DNA from: Arabidopsis thaliana
Lineage: Eukaryota; Streptophyta; Magnoliopsida; Brassicales; Brassicaceae
DNA: 64,000 nucleotides
NCBI RefSeq assembly: GCF_000001735.4
Contig: NC_003070.9
Location: 28,877,971 to 28,941,970 of the forward strand
Direction: 5' to 3'
In this document: one piece after another, positions 24,737-36,670 of the stretch
How the letters are laid out: every line of letters begins with the position of its first letter
Position numbering within the stretch: position 1 is the stretch's first letter
Position numbers and translations under genes: made by a program
Notes under the pieces: generated by a model
The model's database searches: none
Told to the model about the DNA's origin: nothing
The model's input: only the letters and a program-made list of their open reading frames with translations

Positions 24737-26115
24737 TCACCTTCTTCCTCTTTGTCCTGGTCTTGAACCTGGTTTCCTAGAAAACTGGAGCCGCAGGAAC
24801 TTGGAATCAGACTCGTTTTCGTCCATTCGATAGCCTGTCAAAGGTTTTAGTTTTTAAAGAACATTAGATGCAGAGCATAGGTGTCTAGATGATGGATGGA
24901 GTTTATGGTTTAGAGATTAGGGCAATGGTTTTATGGCTTTGCGACTTCAAGTTCACGCTACAGCACATATAGTGTGTAAGGTTGCACTTTTCCAAAACCA
25001 AACTCAATGTATACCAGTATGTATTAGTCGAAAGACAATCCAACAGAAAAAAATAGATCCAAACTATGTAAACAAGCTTAGAATGCACGTGAATCAAAAG
25101 CCAGGAAAAATATAAACAAAGTGGCAAGATATTTGGAGATGCTTATCATTTACCTTGTAAGGCGCTCAGAGCAGTCGCAGCACAGGCAGGGTTTGTAAAA
25201 TCAACAAAGCAAAGAACAATAGGATCTCCGTTCCGCTGCATTGCCCCATAAATATGAACCCATTAGCAGGTTTATCAAAGTAATTACTTTCTATAACAAG
25301 CGATTTTCAGTAATATCCAAACTTTGAAGCAGGGAAAATCTTACATGTTTGGAGTCTTTGGTCACAAGTCTCACTTCTCTGTATCCTACAAAAGGTCGAA
25401 ATATATCTAGACATCGGTTAAGGAAAGTGGAGAGAAATAGTTTCCGTAAAAGAAAAAAACTTGTAATGTGTCATAAAATAGGATACGAGCTACTTCCCTC
25501 CTAGAGCAATTAGAAGGAAGTCCTTCAACATATAAAGTGTTGGATGCATCTGAAGGTAGGTTACGCCTACCAACAGGTTCTGGGGGATCAAAACCAATGG
25601 TGTGACCATTTGGACCATGGTCTAAAGGGAGAACTCCACCACGTCTCAACATAAAATCATCTATGGTTTGAACGTTACCTCCTCCTCCTCCTCCTCCTCC
25701 TCCTGATCTTCCCATGGAAACAGAACCACCTTCTCCTGATTGCTTCAACAAAAAAAAAAAAACTTTTCAGGTCAATAAAAAAAGAAGAATGAACTGAAAA
25801 ACTTGCAAGAAAGAATGGTACCACGCTCTGGAGATAGCGATCGTAAGCTGAACCGATAGTTCTAGTATCGGGAACATCGAGATCCTCATCTCGCGGATAA
25901 TAACCACCACCGTGCCCTATAGTCATTGTTGATGATGGAGCTTCTACAAGACGACAAGCATTGTTTATTTCAAGCAAACTAGGAGCATAACTATCTATGT
26001 GTTGAGGAAACGTGAAAGGACTCAGGAGCTTACCGAAATCGGAACGGGGACGTTTCATAGGACCACCAGGAGGATGATGTTGCTGTCGCTGCTGGTTCCA
26101 GTACCCATCCGCCAT
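24737..26115 (-). CDS. NSRA: Nuclear speckle RNA-binding protein A (RRM protein)
   Basis: Five exons on the minus strand, 26115-25822, 25742-25487, 25406-25345, 25235-25154 and 24834-24737, join in frame to 263 aa. The N-terminus is low complexity (Gln/His/Pro, MKRPRSDFGK), and residues 112-120 are nine glycines coded by a GGA repeat. One RRM spans about 166-245, with RNP2 LYVEGL and RNP1-like PIVLCFVDF; it ends in QFSRKPGSRPGQRGRR. Exon 2 must end at 25487 rather than read on, because only this join restores the family phrase REVAHIFRPFVGYREVRLV. I recognise At1g76940, NSRa, which binds pre-mRNAs and the ASCO long non-coding RNA and influences alternative splicing in auxin responses (family knowledge). 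Paralogue: NSRb, At1g21320. Confidence 0.9.
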
Positions 26116-26159
26116 GGAAATCGAAGGATCAGAAGCTACTAGAAGGGAAAAATTAAGGG

Positions 26160-28470
26160 ACCAAAAAAAAAACCCTAATTTCGATGAATAGGTTCGATTG
26201 TAGCTGGATTTGATAGATGGAAACCCTAGCTTTGCTCGTTCTTCTGCTCCGAAGCACTCTCGAAATCAAAAGTTTTCTCAAATCTATTGATTCCAATTTC
26301 TTGCTTCTCGATTTCGAAGTTTCTGATTATTTTGTCTTAAAGATCCGAAATCTCGATGACCCGGCCCGTTTTATGGCAACAGATCTCAATTTCCGCGTTG
26401 GATTAACGGGCTGCTAAATCACTATTTTAAGGCCCATTTAACTAAAGTTGGATTTACGTGGATCTAAAAAAGTCTAAAGATAAGTGAATGTGTGAATCAC
26501 GGATTATATGTGAGTAACGAGAAAATCATAATGAATGAAAAACTTTGAATAAGTGAATTAATAGCTGACAAAAATAAAAACAAGGTAAATATATAAACGA
26601 CAAAACAAAAGCAGAATTATGTTTTTATAACTGGTTAAGTGGTTAGTATAAATGTAGGAAATGAGGAGATGGACCCAAACACAAGAACAATAAACAACAA
26701 AAGTAAGTAGGTTTCCATGTTTCCTTGGAGCTTTTCTTTTTGTTAACCAAAACTTCATTTGTTCTCAACTCTTAACTCTTAATCCTTTGCCTTAATCATC
26801 ATTCATTTTGTTTCTCTAAAGTCTAATCATACAATCTATCACCATCGCATCCTCTTAGTATTTCCTTAAATTTTATCAAATATTTCCGCTTCAGAACTTT
26901 CCTATTAAATCTTATACTGTCTTGATAATAAAACTTTATAGATACTTTCATAAATATACATGTAATATGGTTTTAACACACATATATATACATAACTATT
27001 TATATGATCTGTATTAGTTTCTTGAAACGATATTGTCAAGTGTTATTCATGAGATTTTACGTTTCAGTAAAAATATTGTTCGTCTTATTCATTAACATGT
27101 TATTCTTAAGTTTACTTACATAGAGATAATATAATACTCATGTACATTTGATTTAGACTTAGAACTCAACATTTCGAATATAGTATAATATCATCTATGA
27201 TTCTATATATGTATGGAAAATTGAACTACAACTTTAGTGTCTTGATAGTTGGGCATGCATCATCCAATCCAAGGTTTCGATTTGCTTTTACAATGTCGAG
27301 AAGAGCTAGATCCTATGTAATTATGTATTGGCTACCAAACAAATCACATTCATATTCGCTAAATAACCAGTTAACCACTAACTATTTTGTTTTGTCGGTG
27401 AATGTCAAGGATTACGCAAATAAAGAATCATATAAGAAGAATAAGATTAAGGGAGACGCACTATTATAGTTTTCACCAAAAGTGGATACATTCTCCTCGA
27501 CTAACTCCCCGAAAATGTGGAGAGAAGCACCCAGACCAAATGGGCCCACTTACCTCTCCTTAGGGATACTTTTGTCTTTTTCATAGCAAACGGCAACCAA
27601 CATTCAACGTAGCTGCGCCAAAAGAATAAACCTTCCCTACTAGTAAATTACCATTGCGTGACCTCGTGTTAGCCCGGACAACCTGAACCGGCCAGCTCAG
27701 ATTCTAATTTATATGTTAGGGAGATTTGGAAATTGATTACAAGTGAAATTGTAATGGCAAGGAATCTATACAATGATATTAAAAGTAATCAAACCAAGAA
27801 AGTTATAAAGTCAATATTATTCATATCTAAACAAATACCTAATATCAAAAAACAAATGCTGCACATAGCTAATTGAATAAGAAATCAATATTGATCATAA
27901 TTAAACAATTACCAATTTGGTCAACAAACAAATGATGCACTTAGTTATCTAATTTTTTTATTTGTGTTTAATCATAAGTTTTTAGATAAAGTGGTTCAAA
28001 CCATATACTGATATACGCACGTAAAGATTTGTATGTTGATTAGCCAATAAGCTTACTTTTATATAAAGTATAAATTAACCAAACAAACAACTTCTTCACA
28101 ATAGAGAATTGGAAATCTAACTATGCAATATTGATCACAATGAAAGTACGTACGACGAACTAAAATTAGTTCTAAAACATAGAATATGATGTAATCCACT
28201 CCCATACCATATAGTAGTTTTTTAAAAAGAATACAACAAAAACAATTTAAGTTCGAATGTACAAACAACTGCATGGGGAACGCCTCTTCACTTTTTTTTT
28301 TTATTTTTCTTTTTTCCTAAGCATCAATAGAGTTATAGGGATGCCTCAATTTTTTTATTTTAAAGTATAAATTGTTGTTAAAAACAAGGAAATAGAATAA
28401 AGTATAAAGTATATATTTATTAATAACTCCAAGAAATTAAAGTGTTTCCTTTATATTTATATAGATGTAA
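26160..28470. other. Divergent intergenic region between NSRa and PRAF1
   Basis: About 2.3 kb shared upstream DNA of two divergent genes. No coding sequence. A diverged tandem duplication of about 75 bp lies at about 27808-27960 (shared phrase AACAAATGnTGCACnTAG). The GC-richer stretch 27480-27720 may hold promoter elements. No firm site can be named. Confidence 0.5.
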
Positions 28471-28870
28471 TTAATTTGTGGTAAAACAATTTTACCGTCG
28501 AGTGTCTGTGACTCCGTCTTCTTCTTCTTCTTCTCCCTCTCACATCGTCGTCACTTTCTTTTTGGCTATTCTTCTCTCTGTCATCGCTGTCTCTGACTTC
28601 ATTGTCTTCCTCCTTCTTCCTTTTTGCTTTTCCGTCGTTTTTCTCCGCCGGATTTTTCTCTCTCCACCACCACTACCTACCTCCTCCTTTGTCTCGCTGG
28701 AAATTGTTTCCGAGCTCAAAATTAAGTTCCTGAAGATCGGGTTCTAGTCCTTTTCCATCTCGGAGAAGCGTCTTTAGATCTGGGCAAGCACTGCCATCTT
28801 CAAATTTTTTACCTTTTTTCTCCTTCTCTATCTCTCTTCACCAACTGGGGTTTGGTTACGGGTTAAATTG

Positions 28871-28918
28871 ATGGTTTCCGAGGCGGCTAGAACCTCGTGG
28901 GCTCTTGTTTGTAGATGA
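28871..28918 (+). CDS. Upstream ORF 1 in the PRAF1 leader (15 aa)
   Basis: ATG at 28871 opens a 15-codon frame (MVSEAARTSWALVCR) ending at TGA 28916-28918, whose last bases overlap the ATG of upstream ORF 2. It lies in the inferred leader of PRAF1. If the leader is not spliced here, it would be translated first. Confidence 0.5.
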   Translation: MVSEAARTSWALVCR

Positions 28919-29004
28919 TGAACGGTCCTTCGTGTAAGGATCGAAGAGGGTGGTTCTCTTCTGCTCTGTTTTTCACATGGAATGGCAGATCTTGTGACCT
29001 ATAG
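28915..29004 (+). CDS. Upstream ORF 2, overlapping the PRAF1 start codon (29 aa)
   Basis: Tandem ATGs at 28915 and 28918 open a frame (MMNGPSCKDRR...) that passes through the PRAF1 start at 28982 in another frame and stops at TAG 29002-29004. Overlapping upstream ORFs usually reduce translation of the main frame. Real only if the mRNA retains this stretch. Confidence 0.5.
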   Translation: MMNGPSCKDRRGWFSSALFFTWNGRSCDL

Positions 29005-32000
29005 TAATGCCGACCACAACCTTGAACAGGTTCTTCTGCTCACTACCTTTCATCATTTCGATTTTGCTCAGTTTGGGAAAGAGTTTATTTGTTCTAAGCA
29101 GTAGAAAGCTCAAATCTTTGATTGAAAAATGTAATCTAAGGAGTTTATGGATTGAAACCCAAGTTTAAATATTTGAGATTTTGTTTGTTCAAATTCCAGC
29201 AAATCTCTAAGTCTTTCTCAAATTCTTCTTTGTAATACCAAAGAGTCAATTAGCTGGATTTAAAATCACCATTGAGACTCATTACTTGGTGATGTAAACG
29301 AATATGCAGTTCTCTCTTTTTTTTCGTCACACGGTTCTTGTTAAAGTAATCTTCTACATTTGGCAGGCATTGATTACATTGAAGAAGGGTACTCAACTTT
29401 TGAAATATGGTCGCAAAGGGAAGCCCAAGTTTTATCCTTTCAGACTGTCTAGTGTGAGTTGCTTTCTGCTCCAACCACTTGTTTTTTGCTTGTTTGTTGG
29501 ATTATTGCTTCATCTGATAAACCTGTGTTGTGTTGTGCAGGATGAAAAATCTTTGATCTGGATATCAAGTAGTGGTGAAAAGCGACTGAAGTTAGCATCT
29601 GTATCTAAAATTGTACCTGGGCAGAGAACTGTAAGATATCTTCATTTTATCTACAGTCTTTATAATGAATATTCCATATAGTATGGCGAATTCTGCTTCC
29701 TTTCAAGCTTGTATATAATTAACTGTTTCATTTTTTGCATCTCAGGCTGTTTTCCAGCGTTATCTTCGCCCAGAGAAAGATTACTTATCCTTTTCTCTCT
29801 TATACAACGGAAAAAAGAAGTCTCTTGACTTGGTTAGTCATCGTGAAACTGATATATTTGGACAATAATTTCAACAACACTTGACAATAACTCCAGGCAT
29901 AACAGTTCACTTCTTAATAGATTTGTAAGGACAAGGTTGAGGCTGAGATTTGGATTGGAGGCCTGAAAACATTAATATCCACTGGGCAAGGCGGGCGCTC
30001 AAAAATCGATGGCTGGAGTGGCGGAGGCCTTTCAGTTGATGTAAGTACTCTGGAAAGGACTCCTTTTTGCCAAATATATGTTGGTTTATCAAATGGGATA
30101 CTGACGACGTCGTGGTCTGTTGAACTCATCGGTTGATCCTGTTGATATTCCATTTTGGTGTTTAATGCGTTTGTTTGTTTTCTATATATTTCAGGCCAGC
30201 AGAGAATTGACATCAAGCAGTCCAAGTAGCAGTTCTGCCAGTGCTTCACGGGGTCACAGCTCTCCTGGGACTCCCTTTAACATCGATCCAATTACTTCTC
30301 CTAAGAGTGCTGAGCCTGAGGTTCCTCCAACTGATTCAGAGAAATCACATGTTGCTTTGGACAACAAAAATATGCAAACAAAGGTATCTGGTTCAGATGG
30401 TTTTCGAGTTAGTGTCTCTAGTGCCCAAAGTAGTTCTAGTCATGGTTCTGCAGCAGATGACTCAGATGCTCTAGGTGATGTTTACATCTGGGGTGAGGTT
30501 ATATGTGACAATGTTGTTAAGGTTGGGATTGATAAGAATGCAAGTTATCTGACTACAAGAACGGATGTCCTTGTGCCAAAGCCATTGGAGTCGAATATTG
30601 TCTTGGATGTTCATCAAATTGCATGTGGTGTCAGGCATGCTGCATTTGTGACAAGGCAAGGTGAAATTTTTACTTGGGGTGAAGAATCTGGAGGAAGACT
30701 GGGTCATGGTATTGGGAAAGATGTTTTTCATCCCCGTCTTGTTGAATCTCTCACAGCTACTTCATCTGTTGACTTTGTTGCTTGTGGAGAATTCCACACT
30801 TGTGCTGTTACACTGGCTGGAGAGCTCTATACCTGGGGTGACGGCACACATAATGTTGGGCTTCTTGGGCATGGCTCTGATATCAGTCACTGGATACCAA
30901 AGAGAATTGCCGGTTCTCTCGAGGGGCTTCATGTGGCTTCAGTAAGTTGTGGACCCTGGCACACCGCTTTGATAACATCATATGGGAGGCTTTTTACATT
31001 TGGAGATGGAACATTTGGTGTCTTAGGGCACGGGGACAAGGAAACAGTTCAGTATCCAAGAGAAGTTGAATCTCTATCAGGATTGAGAACGATTGCGGTT
31101 TCATGTGGGGTTTGGCACACTGCTGCTGTTGTTGAGATCATTGTCACACAGTCAAACTCAAGTTCTGTATCATCTGGAAAATTGTTCACATGGGGCGATG
31201 GAGACAAAAACCGTCTCGGACATGGTGACAAGGATCCTCGGCTTAAACCAACGTGTGTGCCTGCATTAATTGATTACAACTTTCACAAAATTGCATGTGG
31301 ACACAGTTTGACAGTTGGTTTGACCACGTCTGGACAAGTGTTCACAATGGGGAGTACAGTTTATGGTCAACTTGGGAATTTACAGACTGACGGAAAATTA
31401 CCGTGTTTGGTGGAAGACAAGCTTGCAAGTGAATTTGTCGAGGAGATCTCCTGCGGGGCATATCACGTGGCAGCCTTAACATCTAGAAATGAAGTTTACA
31501 CATGGGGTAAAGGAGCCAATGGGAGATTAGGGCATGGTGATCTGGAGGATCGAAAAGTACCTACTATTGTGGAAGCTTTGAAGGATAGACACGTAAAATA
31601 CATTGCTTGCGGATCGAATTACACTGCAGCCATATGTCTTCACAAATGGGTGTCTGGTGCTGAGCAGTCTCAGTGTTCAACCTGTAGACTGGCTTTTGGG
31701 TTTACACGGAAAAGACATAACTGTTACAATTGTGGACTTGTGCACTGTCATTCATGCAGTTCAAAAAAAGCATTCCGAGCTGCACTAGCCCCAAGCGCGG
31801 GAAGACTATATCGTGTCTGCGATTCTTGTTATGTTAAGCTCAGCAAAGTGTCTGAGATAAACGATACTAACAGAAGGAACAGTGCTGTGCCTCGTCTTTC
31901 AGGGGAGAATAGAGACAGATTAGATAAATCTGAAATAAGATTAGCTAAATTTGGTACATCCAATATGGACCTAATTAAGCAATTGGATAGCAAAGCGGCC

Positions 32001-33355
32001 AAACAAGGAAAGAAAACTGACACTTTTTCACTCGGTCGCAACTCTCAGCTGCCTTCTTTGTTGCAGCTGAAAGATGCTGTGCAGTCTAATATAGGCGATA
32101 TGCGAAGAGCTACTCCAAAGTTAGCTCAGGCTCCATCAGGCATTAGCTCTCGGTCAGTGTCACCTTTCTCTAGGAGATCTAGTCCTCCTCGCTCTGCCAC
32201 TCCTATGCCTTCAACTTCTGGGCTCTATTTCCCGGTGGGTATAGCAGATAATATGAAAAAAACCAATGAAATTCTGAACCAGGAGATCGTTAAGTTACGA
32301 ACACAGGTATACATTCTCGGAGAAGGGACTCATGCTTCTTAGTTCGTTCGTCCATCTACATTAATGTGTAGTCTAATTAAAATCATGGATTTGGTTTAGG
32401 TTGACAGTCTAACTCAAAAATGTGAATTCCAAGAAGTAGAGCTTCAGAACTCTGTAAAGAAGACTCAGGAAGCCTTAGCATTAGCAGAGGAGGAATCTGC
32501 CAAATCAAGAGCCGCGAAAGAGGCAATCAAGTCGCTCATAGCGCAGGTATAATCGGGTTTGAACTACACTGAAGCTTGAATGAAAACTGGATTTTACTCC
32601 CACAAGCTAACTTAACTGGTAAATTTTGATATTTTGCTTCTGTAACAGCTCAAAGATGTCGCTGAGAAGTTACCTCCAGGTGAGAGTGTAAAACTCGCGT
32701 GCCTTCAAAACGGATTAGACCAGAATGGTTTCCATTTCCCTGAAGAAAATGGTTTCCATCCTTCAAGGTCGGAATCGATGACTTCATCTATATCTTCAGT
32801 TGCACCTTTTGACTTTGCCTTTGCAAATGCATCTTGGTCTAATCTCCAATCACCAAAGCAAACGCCTAGAGCCAGCGAAAGAAACAGCAATGCTTATCCA
32901 GCGGACCCACGGCTTAGCAGCAGCGGGTCAGTAATCAGTGAGAGAATCGAGCCTTTCCAGTTCCAGAACAACAGCGACAATGGTTCGAGTCAAACAGGAG
33001 TTAACAATACTAATCAGGTAGAAGCAGAGTGGATCGAACAGTACGAGCCAGGCGTGTATATAACCCTTGTTGCCCTCCACGATGGAACTAGAGATTTACG
33101 AAGAGTCCGCTTCAGGTTAAACATTTTGCTCATAGAGATTCCATATTTTTTTACTATAAGGTTTGATGATGCTAAAGGTCGTCATTGTTTCTTTCTTGCA
33201 GCCGAAGAAGATTCGGGGAACATCAAGCTGAGACATGGTGGTCGGAGAATCGGGAAAAAGTGTACGAAAAATATAATGTAAGAGTATCGGAAAAATCAAC
33301 GGCTTCTCAAACGCATAGAGACAGAGATGAAGAAGAAGAAGACATTCCTCACTAG
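28982..33355 (+). CDS. PRAF1: PRAF1: PH, RCC1 and FYVE domain protein
   Basis: Nine exons (28982-29029, 29367-29453, 29541-29630, 29746-29832, 29921-30040, 30195-32306, 32400-32546, 32649-33115, 33202-33355) join in frame to 1103 aa, the length I know for PRAF1 (At1g76950). Order: PH domain (about 17-125), Ser-rich linker, a seven-bladed RCC1 propeller (about 239-626, repeated W-GDG/GHG phrases), a FYVE zinc finger (about 629-690, with cysteine pairs and the plant variant [10 protein letters not shown]), a coiled coil around the exon 6/7/8 joins (about 830-910), and a C-terminal BRX domain (about 1021-1079, with YEPGVYITL and [17 protein letters not shown]). The family binds phosphoinositides and was proposed to act as a Rab exchange factor. 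The last intron must be removed to restore [11 protein letters not shown]. Confidence 0.96.
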
Positions 33356-33559
33356 TAGTCAGTCTCCTAATAACATTTGTATGATTTTGCCCCATAATTT
33401 CCTGTGTCTCTCTGTTTTGCCCCAAAACTGTTCATTGTTCTACTTAAGTCCTTTTTTTTTTTCTCTATCTCGATTCAATCTGTGGGAGATTAATTTTCAT
33501 GTCCTCTACATGTATGTTGTATATATATATGAAGACCATCGGTTCTAAGATTACTTTAG

Positions 33560-34440
33560 GAAGAAAAAGAAAAACTTAAGTATTGAATTTGCCTAATGAA
33601 GGTCTTGTTTTTGTCTTTTCAAATTGAAATAATTTTGATTTTTGTTATTAATTGACTAATGACAATCATTAGTTGTACCTAATTCTGTGACCAAAATGTG
33701 TTAGTATAAGTTAACCCCACAACTAATTAAGTAACTAAAATCCATCAACTTCCAATGCGCATATTCATATTTTCGGCATTTTAATTAGGCTTTACATTTT
33801 TAAGATTCTCATTATTTATATACTTTTTGCTTTACCATATTAGACATTACAATTATTCACCTGTAAAATTTAATACATGATATTATCTACCAACTTGTTG
33901 TTGACTCTTGTAAGGCAATAACTAAAAAGTGTATACTAAAAGAGTCAAATTTTACTCTTTATCATTTACAAAAAATGACAGTGATTGCAAAATCATAAAT
34001 AAGTTTTTTTCCCTTTCATTTATTTAAGCTAATAGCATGATTTTCTCACGTATTATAATGACATGTTATTTCGTCAGATGACATGAAATTTCATATGAAA
34101 TTGATGTCTCTACTCATTTACGATTTTGATTTCCCATTGTATCATAGCACATAGTTTTAGAAATTTAATTTTCTTCTTAAACCTATCATTTGATATTTAA
34201 GTTTTGGAAAATCAACCAATTACAAAAGATACGGCATAATATATATAGTCTCGAAATAGCATCTACATTTAAAATTTTGGATTGAAACTTGTAAAACATC
34301 TTATATAATAAAACAAAATAAAATTCTAAAACATATTATATAATGAATCAAAGGGAGTAATTGACTGGTTGATTTACACCTTCTTCTTTTCTTTGGTTAC
34401 AAATGTATAGATCCTAATTATGGTTGGTTGGTTGTTGCTA
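33560..34440. other. Intergenic after PRAF1, no gene seen
   Basis: AT-rich sequence with no credible ORF or RNA gene. Confidence 0.5.
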
Positions 34441-34444
34441 ATAA

Positions 34445-34696
34445 ATGCGTTATTTGCTCGCACTAGAAAATTTCAAAGTCATCGTTGAATATTCAAACGG
34501 AAACAAGTTTACATTAACACCATTAATCATCACCTTAGGTCCAGACTCGATCACGTCTGATCCAGACTCAGCAGGAGTAACACTATTAAACAGGTATGAA
34601 ATTACGCCCAAAACCGCAGATTTGAATGAATGCCTCAAGAAAGTAGCAAACATACCACCGTTTTTGATAAAGACTTTCTCCTGGGAAGAGATCTAG
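34445..34696 (+). pseudogene. Short ORF interrupted at its 3' end by a hAT element
   Basis: The 83-aa frame (MRYLLALENFKVIVEYSNGN..., later LNECLKKVANIPPFLIKTFSWEEI) has protein-like composition. Its stop codon TAG (34694-34696) is the first three bases of the hAT element. Without the element, the frame would run three more codons (CAA TCC CTT) to a TGA just past the right target duplication, so the insertion cost only the last three residues. No signal peptide or known domain. It may be the last exon of a decayed gene. Confidence 0.4.
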
Positions 34697-35701
34697 AGAT
34701 GTTGTGGTGGGTAAAAAAGCGCAGCCCGACCTGAATCCAAAATAAATCCGCCCATCAAAAACTCAACTTTAAAAAACTCAGATGGATTTTTGATTTATTG
34801 GGTAAAACCCGAAAAAATCTGATTGTTCTGAGACTACCCGTGGGTACCCAACTTGATTTTTATTATTTTCTTAGAATTTATGTTTAATTGTTAATATACT
34901 ATTATATGTATGTTGTATCTATATTTTGCTTATAAATATATTTTAAATTATATTTATTTTCTGTATTACATATATATTTGATGGGAAAAATGTTAAATTG
35001 CGTTTTTGGCGGGAAAATGTTAAATTGCGTTTTTTGACGGAAAAATGTTAAATTGCGTTTTTTGCGGTAAAAATGTCAAATCCTTTTCTTGGCCGGAAAT
35101 GTTGAATGTCGTTTTTGGCGGGAAAATGTTAAATTGCGTTTTTGGCGGAAAAATGTTGAATATCATTTTTGGCGGGAAAATGTTAAATTGTGTTTTTGAC
35201 CAAAAAATGTGAAATCTTTTTGGCGGAAAAATGTTGAATGTCGTTTTTGGCGGGAAAATGTTAAATTGCGTTTTTGGCGGGAAAATGTGAAATTATTTTT
35301 GGCGGAAAATGTTGAATGTCGTTTTTGGCGCGAAAATGTTGAATTGCGTTTTGGTGGGAAAATATTGATTGTCGTTTTTGGCGGGAAAATGTTGAATGTC
35401 TTTTTTGGCGGGAAAATGTTAAAAAAATATTTTGGTGGTAAACTGTTAAATCGCGGTTTAGGAAAAAAAAATGTGAAATCTTTTTTTGATAAGAAAATGT
35501 TGATTCACTTGAAAAAAGATTTTAAAAAAACACGTGGGTACGCATAACCCAATGAGGTAAACCTATATGGGTTTTATTTATTTGGGTATCCAGCCGATTT
35601 TAAATCTGTGTTTTTTTTCCAGAAAAAATAGATCTATGAACTTAAAATTTTATGTGGGTTTTGGGTACCCAGTAGGTTTTAACCCATCATTAACATCTCT
35701 A
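34694..35701. mobile_element. Non-autonomous hAT element, 1008 bp
   Basis: Imperfect terminal inverted repeats start with TAGAGATGTT: left end TAGAGATGTTGTGGTGGGT, right end the complement of TAGAGATGTTAATGATGGGT. The element is flanked by an exact 8-bp direct repeat, AAGAGATC, at 34686-34693 and 35702-35709. An 8-bp duplication and TAGAG-type ends are signatures of the hAT superfamily. Subterminal regions contain GGGTACCCA and TGGGTAAA phrases near both ends, typical of transposase binding zones. There is no transposase ORF; the centre is a minisatellite. It must have been moved by a transposase made elsewhere. Confidence 0.9.
34984..35515 (+). repeat. Minisatellite of 25-29 bp units inside the hAT element
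   Basis: About 19 degenerate tandem copies of a unit close to AATGTTAAATTGCGTTTT + TGGCGGGAA fill the middle of the element. Because several units are near 27 bp, they give a false open frame with repeated ENVxxRFWR-like text. Confidence 0.9.
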
Positions 35702-35709
35702 AAGAGATC

Positions 35710-36600
35710 CAATCCCTTTGAAGTTTGAGCTATCAAAAACTTTCTCTGTTCTTCAAAACTTTTATAGGAATATTCTATAACAGACGAAAACATAAGTATA
35801 TACTACTCAATAAGTTACATCATATGTCACGAATATATTAGCTAACCTCACTTTCAGAAATTAAGGCATCATTTATGGTGTGACTTCATTTAATTTGACT
35901 TCATTTATGAAAGTTTTAGTGTCTGCAGCAGATCACATGTAAATACTCCCAAGAAAAATTCTAGTTGACCGTTATGATGATGTATTTTCTCAATTTCATA
36001 TAATTCTTATTTTAACATTTAAAACAGAAATCCATAAACATATTCAATTCCATTACACTTTTAAAAACCAACTGAGTCTTGGTATTTACCTATATGGTAC
36101 TGGAACATATTTTTAGTATTTTTCTTTTGCACAATACTGGCAAATCTTTTGTTAATTTGTTGAAACATTAATTCGGGTACATATTCGTTTTGATAAATGG
36201 TACGCATTTGTTGGTGATTAATTTAATAACGCGAGTAAGATATCCTGCCCCTAACCAAACATTAGTAAAGGCTTCTAGATTTAATAAAAAGATAAAACAT
36301 AGTAGATGTTTTGTGATAGAATAAAGAGGGTACATTAACATATTGATGCATTACAATTATTCAGTCATGAGTTCACATATTCGATACATATTCTGCAAAC
36401 TGTAATACAAGTAGGGTTAAGATAAGTGGGCGTGCGTCCAAAAATAGCTCGACCTTGAGTTGGTTCCTAGATGGAATTAGTGGCTGCAATAATTAATTCC
36501 TACCCACAAAGAAACTTTCTTTAAGAAAAGAAAAACACAAAGGGATAGCAAGAAGATAAACATGACTAGATCTCTGTTATAATGCATATATAGATTATAG
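35710..36600. other. Intergenic, no gene seen
   Basis: AT-rich DNA between the hAT element and the 3' side of IDL5. An (AT)n-type microsatellite lies at about 36600-36650. Confidence 0.5.
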
Positions 36601-36670
36601 ATATATATATGTATATATATATATATATATATGTATATGTGTATATGTTTAAGTATCTTGTAGATGAAGA

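Noticed and set aside
28478-28747. 89-aa ORF with poly-Ser and poly-Phe text upstream of PRAF1
   Set aside because: No ATG at its start; the composition is that of a pyrimidine-rich plant leader, so treated as PRAF1 5' UTR.
33327-33548. 73-aa ORF after PRAF1
   Set aside because: Lies over the PRAF1 stop and 3' UTR; no protein-like features.
35209-35547. 112-aa ORF with ENVxxRFWRE repeats
   Set aside because: It is the minisatellite inside the hAT element read in one frame; unit lengths vary between 25 and 29 bp, so the frame is accidental.
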